Below, piece after piece: positions 52,521 through 63,372 of a stretch of DNA of 64,000 bases. Source of the stretch: Calliopsis andreniformis (Eukaryota > Arthropoda > Insecta > Hymenoptera > Andrenidae); NCBI RefSeq assembly GCF_051401765.1, contig NW_027480506.1:1116001-1180000 (forward strand), in the 5' to 3' direction. The position numbers and the translations under genes are program-made. Under the pieces are notes generated by a model. That model saw only the letters and a program-made list of their open reading frames with translations, was not told the origin of the DNA and made no database searches. Position 1 is the stretch's first letter. Every line of letters begins with the position of its first letter.

Positions 52521-53867
52521 TGATGAGAATTGATGTTTGTGGATAGAGATTTGAAGATTGCAAATTGTGTATTGCGTATTGAAAACTCTGAACTGTTGAT
52601 ATTCTATTGAGGATTGAGGATTGGCAACTGATGGTTGAGGACTGAGTGCTGAAGATTGAGGATTGAGGGTTGAGGATTGAGGATTGAGGTTTGAGGATTG
52701 AAGATTGAGGATTGTGTATCGCGGATTGAACATTGAGGATTGAGGATTGAGGATTGAGGATTGTGGGTTGAGGTTTGACTATTGAGGACGAGGACTAACG
52801 GTTGAGGATTGAGGTTTGAGGATTGAGTATTGATGATTGAAGGTTGAGGATTGTGGACTGTGGATTGTGGATTTATGATTGAGGATTGAAGACTGAGTAT
52901 GAGGGCTGAGGGTTGAGGATTGAGGTTTGAGGACTGAGGACTGAGGATTGAGGATTGAGAGTTGAGGATTGAGGATTGAGGATTGAAGATTGAGGATTGG
53001 GTATTGAGGATTGAAGAATGAGGATTGAGTATTGTGGATTGAGGATTGAGGGTTGAAGATTGAGTATTGAGGATTGAATACTGACGATTGAGGATTGAGG
53101 ACTGAGGATTGAGGATTGAGGATTGAGGATTGAAGATTAAGTATTGAGGATTGAAGATTGAGGATTGAGGTTTGAGGGCTGAGGATTGAGGATTGAGGAT
53201 TGAGGATTGAGGATTGAGTACTGATGATTGAGGATTGAGGATTGAATATTGAGGATTGGGTATCGCGGATTGAACATTGAGGATTGCGGGTTGAGGATTC
53301 AGGATTGAGGATTGAGGACTGAAGATTGTATATTGATGGTTGAAGATTGAGGATTGAGGATTGAGTGTTGTGGATTGAGGACGAGGACTGAGGGTTGAGT
53401 ATTGATGCCTGAGGTCTGAGGATTGAGGATTGAGGATTGAGAATTGAGGATTGAGGATTGAGGATTGAGGATTGAGGATTGAGGATTGAGGACTGAAGAT
53501 TGTATATTGATGGTTGAAGGTTGAGGATTGAGGATTGAGGGTTGTGGATTGAGGACGAGGACTGAGGGCTGAGTATTGATGTTTGAGGTCTGAGGATTGA
53601 GGATTGAGGATTGAGAATTGAGGATTGAGGATTGAGGATTGAAGATTGAGTATTGAGGATTGAAGACTGACGATTGAGGATTGAGGACCGAGGATTGAGG
53701 ATTGAGGATTGTGGATTGAAGATTGAGTATTGAGGATTGAAGGTTGAGGATTCAGGTTTGAGGATTGAAGATTGAGTATTGACGATTGAAGATTGAGGAT
53801 TGAGGATTGAAGATTCAAGATTGAGGATTGACGATTGAGGATGGGGGACTGAGTGTTGAGGGTTGAG
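52521..53867 (+). repeat. 1347-bp module (long beta), U6
   Basis: Counterpart of 43334 at offset 9187, same length. Confidence 0.82.
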
Positions 53868-54440
53868 TGATGAGAATTGATGTTTGTGGATAGAGATTTG
53901 AAGATTGCAAATTGAGTATTGCGTATTGAAAACTCTGAACTGAGGATATTCTATTGAGGGTTGAGGATTGGCAACTGATTGTTGAGGACTGAGTGCTGAA
54001 GATTGAGGATTCAGGATTGAGGATTCAGGATTGTGGTTTGAGGACTGAGGATTGAGGATTGAGGATTGAGGATTGAGGATTGAGGATTGAGGATTGAAGA
54101 TTGAGGATTGTGTATCGCGGATTGAACATTGCGGATTGAGGATTGAGGATTGAGGATTGAGGATTGAGGACTGAAGATTGTATATTGATCGTTGAAGATT
54201 GAGGATTGAGGATTGAGTGTTGTGGATTGAGGACGAGGACTGAGGGTTGAGTATTGATGTCTGAGGTCTGAGGATTGAGGATTGAGGATTGAGAATTGAG
54301 GATTGAGGATTGAGGATTGAGTATTGAGTATTGAAAGTTGAGGATTGATGATTGAGTATTGAGGATTGAGGATTGAGGGTTGAGGATTGAGGATTGAGGA
54401 TTGAAGATTGAGGATCGGGGACTGTGTGTTGAGGGTTGAG
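53868..54440 (+). repeat. 573-bp module (alpha), U6 copy 1
   Basis: Counterpart of 44681 at offset 9187. Confidence 0.83.
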
Positions 54441-55369
54441 TGATGAGAATTGATGTTTGTGGATAGAGATTTGAAGATTGCAAATTGTGTATTGCGTATT
54501 GAAAACTCTGAACTGTTGATATTCTATTGAGGATTGAGGATTGGCAACTGATGGTTGAGGACTGAGTGCTGAAGATTGAGGATTGAGGGTTGAGGATTGA
54601 GTATTGATGATTGAAGATTGAGGATTGTGGATTGTGGATTGTGGATTGATGATTGAGGATTGAAGATTGAGTATGAGGGCTGAGGGTTGAGGATTGAGGT
54701 TTGAGGACTGAGGACTGAGGATTGAGGATTGAGAGTTGAGGATTGAGGATTGAGGATTGAAGATTGAGGATTGGGTATTGAGGATTGAAGAATGAGGATT
54801 GAGTATTGTGGATTGAGGATTGAGGGTTGAAGATTGAGTATTGAGGATTGAATACTGACGATTGAGGATTGAGGACTGAGGATTGAGGATTGAGGATTGA
54901 GGATTGAAGATTAAGTATTGAGGATTGAAGATTGAGGATTGAGGTTTGAGGGCTGAGGATTGAGGATTGAGGATTGAGGATTGAGGATTGAGTATTGATG
55001 ATTGAGGATTGAGGATTGAATATTGAGGATTGGATATCGCGGATTGAACATTGAGGATTGCGGGTTGAGGATTCAGGATTGAGGATTGAGGACTGAAGAT
55101 TGTATATTGATGGTTGAAGATTGAGGATTGAGGATTGAGTGTTGTGGATTGAGGACGAGGACTGAGGGTTGAGTATTGATGCCTGAGGTCTGAGGATTGA
55201 GGATTGAGGATTGAGAATTGAGGATTGAGGATTGAGGATTGAGGATTGAGGATTGAGGATTGAGGATTGAAGATTGAGTATTGACGATTGAAGATTGAGG
55301 ATTGAGGATTGAAGATTCAAGATTGAGGATTGACGATTGAGGATGGGGGACTGAGTGTTGAGGGTTGAG
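54441..55369 (+). repeat. 929-bp deleted beta module, U6
   Basis: A 1201-bp module that lost 272 bp. The junction lies in the homogeneous GAGGATT run around 55205-55270: the left side follows the part before GAGGACTGAAGATTG, and the right side resumes at GAAGATTGAGTATTGACG. Confidence 0.8.
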
Positions 55370-55942
55370 TGATGAGAATTGATGTTTGTGGATAGAGATT
55401 TGAAGATTGCAAATTGAGTATTGCGTATTGAAAACTCTGAACTGAGGATATTCTATTGAGGGTTGAGGATTGGCAACTGATTGTTGAGGACTGAGTGCTG
55501 AAGATTGAGGATTCAGGATTGAGGATTCAGGATTGTGGTTTGAGGACTGAGGATTGAGGATTGAGGATTGAGGATTGAGGATTGAGGATTGAGGATTGAA
55601 GATTGAGGATTGTGTATCGCGCATTGAACATTGCGGATTGAGGATTGAGGATTGAGGATTGAGGATTGAGGACTGAAGATTGTATATTGATCGTTGAAGA
55701 TTGAGGATTGAGGATTGAGTGTTGTGGATTGAGGACGAGGACTGAGGGTTGAGTATTGATGTCTGAGGTCTGAGGATTGAGGATTGAGGATTGAGAATTG
55801 AGGATTGAGGATTGAGGATTGAGTATTGAGTATTGAAAGTTGAGGATTGATGATTGAGGATTGAGGATTGAGGATTGAGGGTTGAGGATTGAGGATGGAG
55901 GATTGAAGATTGAGGATCGGGGACTGTGTGTTGAGGGTTGAG
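55370..55942 (+). repeat. 573-bp module (alpha), U6 copy 2
   Basis: Carries the TATCGCGCATTG variant near 55616 also found in the last alpha module of U5 (48229), showing that the module order was inherited from a common ancestor unit. Confidence 0.83.
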
Positions 55943-57032
55943 TGATGAGAATTGATGTTTGTGCATAGAGATTTGAAGATTGCAAATTGAGTATTGCGTA
56001 TTGAAAACTCTGAACTGTGGATATTCTATTGAGGATTGAGGATTGGCAACTGATTGTTGAGGACTGAGTGCTGAAGATTGAGGATTGAGGATTGAGGATT
56101 GAGGATTGAGGATTGGGTATTGAGGATTGAAGAAGGAGGATTGAGGATTGAGGATTGAGTATTGGTGATTGAAGATTGAGGATTGACGATTGAGGATTGA
56201 GGATTGAGGATTGAGGATTGAGGATTGAGGATGAGGGCTGAGGGTTGAGGATTGAGGTTTGAGGACTGAGGACTGAGGATTGAGGATTGAGAATTAAGGA
56301 TTGAGTATTGAGGATTGAAGATTGAGGATTGGGTATTGAGGATTGAAGAATGAGGATTGAGCATTGAGGATTGAGGATTGTGTGTTGAGGATTGAAGATT
56401 GAGTATTGAGGGCTTAAGACTGACGATTGAGTATTGAGGAATGAAGATTGAGGATTGGGTATTGAGGATTGAAGAATGAGGATTGAAGATTGAGGATTGA
56501 GGATTGAGTGTTGTGGATTGAGGACGAGGACTGTGGGTTGGGTATTGATGTCTGAGGTCTGAGGATTGAGGATTGAGGATTGAGAACTGAGGATTGAGGA
56601 TTGAGTATTGAGGATTGAAGATTGAGGATTGAAGATTGAGGATTGAGTATTGAGGATTGAATATTGAGGATTGAGGATTGAGGATTGAGGATTGAGAATG
56701 AGGGCTGAAGATTGAGGATTCAGGATTGAGGATTCAGGATTGTGGTTTGAGGACTGAGGATTGAGTATTGAGGATTGAGGGTTGAGGATTGAGGATTGAA
56801 GATTGAGTACTGAGGATTGAAGATTGAGGATTGAGGATTGAGTATTGAGGATCGAGGATCGAGGATTGAGGATTGAGGATTGAGGATTGACGCTTGAGGA
56901 TTGAGGTTTGAGGATGGACGATTGAAGAGAGAGGACTGAGTGTTGGGGTTTGAGTGTTGAGAGTAGATGTTTGAGGATTGAGGTTTGATTATTGAATATT
57001 GTGAATTGAGTGAGGAACCATGAGAATTCAGG

Positions 57033-57048
57033 ATATTCTATAGAATAT
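57033..57048. other. perfect 16-bp palindrome (C block)
   Basis: The single palindrome of U6, 382 bp before marker D at 57415. Confidence 0.9.
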
Positions 57049-57414
57049 TGAGAATTGAGGATTGATGGTTGAGTATTGAGGATTGATGGTTTGGGTTGGG
57101 GATTGAGGGTTGTGGATTGAGGACGAGGACTGAGGGTTGAGTATTGATGTTTGAGGTCTGAGGATTGAGGATTGAGGATTGTGAATAGAGGATTGAGGAT
57201 TGAGGATTGAAGATTGAGGATAGGGTATTGAGGATTGAAAAATGAGGATTCAGGATTGAGGATTGAGTGTTGAGGATTGAAGATTGAGTATTGAGGGTTT
57301 AAGGCTGACGACTGAGGATTGAGGATTGAGGATTGAGGATTGAGGATTGAGGATTGATGATTGAGTATTGAGGATTCAAGATTGAGGATTAAGGATTGAG
57401 GATTGGGGATTGAG

Positions 57415-57439
57415 GATCTAGGATTGGAGATTGATTATT
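57415..57439 (+). repeat. D marker block
   Basis: Exactly 1110 bp before the H1 at 58525. Confidence 0.8.
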
Positions 57440-58524
57440 GAGGATTGAAGATTGAGGGTTGAGGATTGAGGATTGAGTATTGATAATTGAGACTTGAGGA
57501 TGAGGACTGAGGGTTGAGGATTAAGGATTGAGGATTGAGGATTGAGGATTGAGGATTGAGGATTGAGGATTGAGGATTGAGGATGGGGGCTGAGGGTTGA
57601 GGATTGAGGTTTGAGGACTGAGGACAGAGGATTGAGGATTGAGAATTAAGGATTGAGTATTGAGTATTGAAGATTGAGGATTGGGTATTGAGGATTGCAG
57701 AATGAAGATTGAGCATTGAGGATTGAGAATTGAGTGTTGAGGATTGAAGATTGAGTATTGAGGGCTTAAGACTGACGATTGAGTATTGAGGAATGAAGAT
57801 TGAGGATTGGGTATTGAGCATTGAAGAATGAGGATTGAGGATTGAGGATTGAGGATTGAGTGCCGAGGAATGAAGATTGAGTATTGAGGGTTTAAGACTG
57901 ACGCTTGAGGATTGAGGATTGAGGATTGAGGATTGAGGATTGAGGATTGAAGGTTGAGGATTGAGGATTGAGTATTGAGTATTGAAGATTGAGGATTCAA
58001 GATTCAGTATTGAGGATTGAAGATTGGGAACTGAGGATTGAGGATTCAACATTGAGGACTGAGTGTTGAGTGTTGAGTGATGAGAATTGATGTTTGTGGA
58101 TAGAGATTTGAAGATTGCAGATTGAGTATTAAGCATTGAAAACTTTGAATTGAGGATATTCTATTGAGGTTTGAGGATGGACAACTGATTGTTGAGGACT
58201 GAGGTCTGAAGATTGAGGATTCAGGATTGAGGATTCAGAATTGAGGTTTGAGGACTAAGGATTGAGGATTGAAGACTGAGGATTGAGGATTGGGGATGAG
58301 GGCTGAGGGTTGAGGATTGAGGTTTGAGGACTGAGGACTGAGGATTGAGGATTGAGGATTGAGGATTGAAGATTGAGTATTGAGGATTGAAGATCGAGGA
58401 TTGAGGATTGAGGATTGAGGATTGAGGATTGAAAGTTGAGGATGAGGGCTGAGGATTGAGGATTGAGAATGAGGGCTGAGGGTTGAGAATGAGGGCTGAG
58501 GGTTGGATATTCAGGTTTGAGTAT

Positions 58525-58550
58525 AGAATCCTGAGAATTCAGGATATTCT
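58525..58550 (+). other. H1-type hairpin element, start of U7
   Basis: Intact stem-loop with the older TATTCAGGTTTGAG flank. Upstream G runs span about 58446-58502. Confidence 0.87.
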
Positions 58551-59129
58551 ATTGAGCATTGAGAATTGAGTATTGATGGTTGAGTATTGAGGATTGAGGA
58601 TTGAGGATTGAGTATTGTAGATTGAGGATTGATGATTGAGGATTGACGATTGAGGATTGAGGATTAGGAATTGAGGATTGAGGACTGAAGACTGTATATT
58701 GATGATTGAAGATTGAGGATTGAGGATTGAGTGTTGTGGATTGAGGACGAGGACTGAGGGTTGAGTATTGATGTCTGAGGTCTGAGGATTGAGGATTGAG
58801 GATTGAGAATTGAGGATTGAGGATTGAGCATTGAGGATTGAAGATTGTGGATTGTGGATTGAGGATTGAGGTTTGAGGACTGAAGATTGTATATTGATGA
58901 TTGAAGATTGAGGATTGAGGATTGAGTGTTGTGGATTGAGGACGAGGACTGAGGGTTGAGTATTGATGTCTGAGGTCTGAGGATTGAGGATTGAGGATTG
59001 AGAATTGAGGTTTGAGGATTGAGGATTGAGGATTGAGGATTGAGTATTGAGGATTGAATATTAAGGATTGAGGATTGAGGATTGAGGATTGAGAATGAGG
59101 CTGAGGGTTGAGGATACATGTTTGAGTAT

Positions 59130-59155
59130 AGAATCCTGAGAATTCAGGATATTCT
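59130..59155 (+). other. H2-type hairpin element
   Basis: Intact stem-loop, 605 bp after H1. This is the only copy whose spacing is not 606, because one G is missing near 59100. Confidence 0.85.
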
Positions 59156-61266
59156 GTTGAGCATTGAGAATTGAGGATTGATGGTTGAGTATTGAGGATT
59201 GAGGATTGAGGATTGAGGATTGAGGATTGAGTATTGAAGATTGAGGATTGATGATTGAGGATTGAGGATTGAGGATTGAGGATTGAGAATTGAGGATTGA
59301 GGACTGAAGATTGTATATTGATGATTGAAGATTGAGGATTGAGGATTGAGTGTTGTGGATTGAGGACGAGGACTGAGGGTTGAGCATTGATGTCTGAGGT
59401 CTGAGGATCGAGGATTGAGGATTGAGAATTGAGGATTGAGGATTGAGTATTGAGGATTGAAGATTGAGGATTGTGGATTGAGGATTGAGGATTGAGGACT
59501 GAAGATTGTATATTGATGATTGAAGATTGAGCATTGAGGATTGAGTGTTGTGGATTGAGGACGAGGACTGAGGGTTGAGTATTGATGTCTGAGGTCTGAG
59601 GATTGAGGATCGAGGATTGAGAATTCAGGATTGAGGATTGAGTATTGAGGACTGAAGATTGAGGATTGAAGATTGAGGATTGAGTATTGAGTATTGAATA
59701 TTGAGGATTGAGGATTGAGGATTGAGGATTGAGGATTGACGATGAGGGCTGAGGGTTGAGGATTGAGGTTTGAGGACTGAGGACTGAGGATTGAGGATTG
59801 AGAATTGAGGATTCAGGATTGAGGATTGAAGATTGAGGATTGGGTATTGAGGATTGAAGAATGAGGATTGAGGATTGAGGATTGTCGATTGAGGATTGAG
59901 GATTGAGGATTGAACATTGAGGACTGAGTGTTGAGGGTTGAGTGATGAGAATTGATGTTTGTGGATAGAGGTTTGAAGATTGCAGATTGAGTATTGAGTC
60001 TTGAACGCTGTGAATTGAGGATATTCTATTGAGGATTGAGGATTGACAATTGATTGTTGAGGACTGAGGGCCGAAGATTGAGGATTCAGGATTGAGGATT
60101 CAGAGCTGAGGTTTGAGGACTGAGGATTGAGGATTGAAGATTCAGTATCGAGGATTGAAGATTGAGGATTGAGGATTGAAGATTGAGTATTGAGGATTGA
60201 AGACTGACGGTTGAGGATTGAGGACTGAGGATTGAGGATTGAGGACTGACGATTGAAGATTGACGATTGAGGATTGAGGATTGAGGATTGAGGATTGAAG
60301 ATTGAGGATTGGGGACTGAGTGTTGAGGGTTGAGTGATGAGAATTGATGTTTGTGGATAGAGATTTGAAGATTGCAAATTGAGTATTACGTATTGAAAAC
60401 TATGAACTGAGGATATTCTATTGAGGATTGAGGATTGGCAACTGATTGTTGAGGACTGAGTGCTGAAGATTGAGGATTCAGGATTGAGGATTCAGGATTG
60501 TTGTTTGAGGACTGAGGATTGAGGATTGAGGATTGAGGATTGAGGATTGAGGATTGAGGATTGAAGATTGAGGATTGTGTATCGCCGATTGAACATTGAG
60601 GATTGAGGATTGAGGATTGAGGATTGAGGATTGAGGACTGGAGATTGTATATTGATGGTTGAAGGTTGAGGATTGATGATTTAGTGTTGTGGATTGAGGA
60701 CGAGGACTGAGGGTTGAGTATTGATGTCTGAGGTCTGAGGATTGAGGATTGAGGATTGAGAATTCAGGACTGAGGATTGAGGATTGAGTATTGAGTATTG
60801 AAGATTGATAATTGATGATTGAGGATTGAGGATTGAGGATTGAGGATTGAGGATTGAGGATTGAGAATTGAGGATTGAAGGTTGAGGATTGGGGATTGAG
60901 GAGTGACGATTGAGGATTGAGGATTGAGGATTGAAGATTGAGTATTGAGGATTGCAGACTGACGATTGAGGATTGATGATTGAAGGTTGAGGATTGAGGA
61001 TTGAAGATTGAGTATTGAGGATTGAAGATTGTGGGTTGACGATTGAGGATTGAGTATTGAGGAATGAAGATTGAGGATTGAGGATTGAGGATTGAGGATT
61101 GAGGATTGATGATTGAGTATTGAGGATTGAGGATTGAGAATTGAGGTTTGAGGATTGAGGATTGAGGATTGAGGATTGAGTATTGAGGATTGAATATTGA
61201 GGATTGAGGATTGAGGATTGAGGATTGAGAATGAGGGCTGAGGGTTGAGGATACATGTTTGAGTAT

Positions 61267-61292
61267 AGAATCCTGAGAATTCAGGATATTCT
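61267..61292 (+). other. H2-type hairpin element
   Basis: Intact stem-loop, and the last hairpin in the window. Confidence 0.85.
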
Positions 61293-63120
61293 GTTGAGCA
61301 TTGAGAATTGAGGATTGATGGTTGAGTATTGAGGATTGAGGATTGAGTATTGAGGATTGAGGATTGAGTATTGAAGATTGAGGATTGATGATTGAGGATT
61401 GAGGATTGAGGATTGAGGATTGAGAATTGAGGAATGAGGACTGAAGATTGTATATTGATGATTGAAGATTGAGGGTTGAGGATTGAGTGTTGTGGATTGA
61501 GGACGAGGACTGAGGGTTGAGTATTGATGTCGGAGGTCTGAGGATTGAGGATTGAGGATTGAGAATTGAGGATTGAGGATTGAGTATTGAGGATTGAAGA
61601 TTGAGGATTGTGGATTGAGGAATGAGGATTGAGGACTGAAGATTGTATATTGATGATTGAAGATTGAGCATTGAGGATGGAGTGTTGTGGATTGAGGACG
61701 AGGACTGAGGGTTGAGTATTGATGTCTGAGGTCTGAGGATTGAGGATCGAGGATTGAGAATTGAGGATTGAGGATTGAGTATTGAGGACTGAAGATTGAG
61801 GATTGAAGAATGAGGATAGAGTATTGAGGATTGAATATTGAGGATTGAGGATTGAGGATTGAGGATTGACGATGAGGGCTGAGGGTTGAGGATTGAGGGT
61901 TGAGGACTGAGGACTGAGGATTGAGGATTGAGAATTGAGGATTCAGGATTGAGGATTGAAGATTGAGGATTGGGTATTGAGGATTGAAGAATGAGGATTG
62001 AGGATTGAGGATTGAGGATTGAGGATTGAGGATTGTGGATTGGAGATTGAGGATTGAGTACTGAGGATTGAAGAATGAGGAATGAGGACTGAGGATTGAG
62101 GATTGAGGATTGAATATTGAGTATTGAGGATTGAAGATTGACGATTGAGGATTGAGGATTGAGGATTGAGGATTGAACATTGAGGACTGAGTGTTGAGGG
62201 TTGAGTGATTAGAGTTGATGTTTGTGGATTGAGGTTTGAAGATTGCAGATTGAGTATTGAGTATTGAAAACTATGAACTGAGGATATTCTATTGAGGATT
62301 GAGGATTGGCAACTGATTGTTGAGGACCGAGTGCTGAACATTGAGGATTCAGGATTGAGGATTCAGGATTGTTGTTTGAGGACTGAGGATTGAGGATTGA
62401 GGATTGAGGATTGAGGATTGAGGATTGAGGATTGTAGATTGAGGACTGTGTATCGCGGATTGAACATTGAGGATTGAGGATTGAGGATTGAGGATTGAGG
62501 ATTGAGGACTGAAGATTGTATATTGATGGTTGAAGGTTGAGGATTGATGATTGAGTGTTGTGGATTGAGGACGAGGACTAAGGGATGAGTATTGATGTCT
62601 GAGGTCTGAGGATTGAGGATTGAGGAATGAGAATTGAGGATTGAGGATTGAGGATTGAGTATTGAGTATTGAAGATTGATAATTGATGATTGAGGATTGA
62701 GGATTGAGGATTGAGGATTGAGGATTGGGGATTGAGGAGTGACGATTGAGGATTGAGTATTGAAGATTGAGGATTGAATATTGAGGATTGGGGACTGAGT
62801 GTTGAGGGTTGAGTGGTGAGAATTGATGTTTGTGGATAGAGATTTGAAGATTGCAGATTGAGTATTGAGTATTGAAACCTGTGAATTGATGATATTCTAT
62901 TGAGGATTGAGGATTGACAGCTGACTGTTGAGGCCAGAGGTCTGAAGATTGAGGATTCAGGTTTGAGGATACAGGATTGAGGTTTGAGGACTGAGGATTG
63001 AGGATTGAGTACTGAGGATTGAGCATTGAAGATTGAGGATTGAGGAATGAGGATTGAGGATTGAGGATGAGGGCTGAGGGTTGAGGATTGAGGTTTGAGG
63101 ACTGAGGACTGAGGATTGAG

Positions 63121-63246
63121 GGTTGAGAATTGAGGATTGAGGATTCAGGATTGAAGACTGAGTATTGCGAATTGAGGATTGACGGTTGAGTATTGAGGAT
63201 TGATGGTTGAGGGTTGTGTGTTGAATGTTGGGGATGGAGGATTGAG
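63121..63246 (+). repeat. 126-bp tandem duplication, copy 1
   Basis: Eighteen heptamers long. Contains TATTGCGAATTG and GTTGTGTGTTGAATGTTGGG, combinations I did not see elsewhere in the window. Confidence 0.82.
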
Positions 63247-63372
63247 GGTTGAGAATTGAGGATTGAGGATTCAGGATTGAAGATTGAGTATTGCGAATTG
63301 AGGATTGACGGTTGAGTATTGAGGATTGATGGTTGAGGGTTGTGTGTTGAATGTTGGGGATGGAGGATTGAG
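63247..63372 (+). repeat. 126-bp tandem duplication, copy 2
   Basis: Immediately follows copy 1 with only a few differences, for example GAAGATTG for GAAGACTG. Confidence 0.82.

Larger units (their letters stand above)
50325..58524 (+). repeat. macro-unit U6 (8200 bp)
   Basis: Markers: H1 50325, H2 50931, B 51779, B 52521, a short module sub-array to 55943, palindrome C 57033, D 57415 and B 58078. It follows U5 at a constant offset of 9187 up to 54441 and 7141 from the end of the sub-array, so the 2046-bp difference lies wholly inside the sub-array. Its final 1.1 kb resembles U3 more than its neighbours U4 and U5. Confidence 0.88.
2530..62890 (+). repeat. B block family: 52 copies of a conserved level-2 landmark
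   Basis: Each copy begins TGATGAG (or TGGTGAG), runs through GATGTTTGTGGATAGAG and ends 76 bp later at the GGATATTCT-type boundary. Starts: 2530, 2901, 4410, 4802, 5849, 7782, 9849, 11834, 12205, 13728, 14120, 15167, 17100, 18385, 18756, 20272, 20664, 22597, 24664, 26314, 26706, 29916, 30546, 31805, 32912, 33661, 35008, 35581, 36782, 37983, 38556, 40691, 42592, 43334, 44681, 45254, 46455, 47028, 48229, 48802, 49878, 51779, 52521, 53868, 54441, 55370, 55943, 58078, 59943, 60335, 62206, 62814. Copies at 7782, 17100, 22597, 29916 and 30546 share a 19-bp deletion across the boundary. The coordinates span first to last copy, not a continuous element. Confidence 0.85.

Noticed and set aside
25111..56018. 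The same value, 7141 bp, as both the length of U3 and the offset between the ends of the U5 and U6 sub-arrays
   Set aside because: The two intervals contain different marker sets and arise by different sums (9187 minus 2046 in the second case), so the equality looks like coincidence.
540..61292. Hairpins as transcription terminators or tRNA/ncRNA genes
   Set aside because: The stems lack a following T run and no RNA gene fold or flanking gene is present. They are better read as array landmarks.
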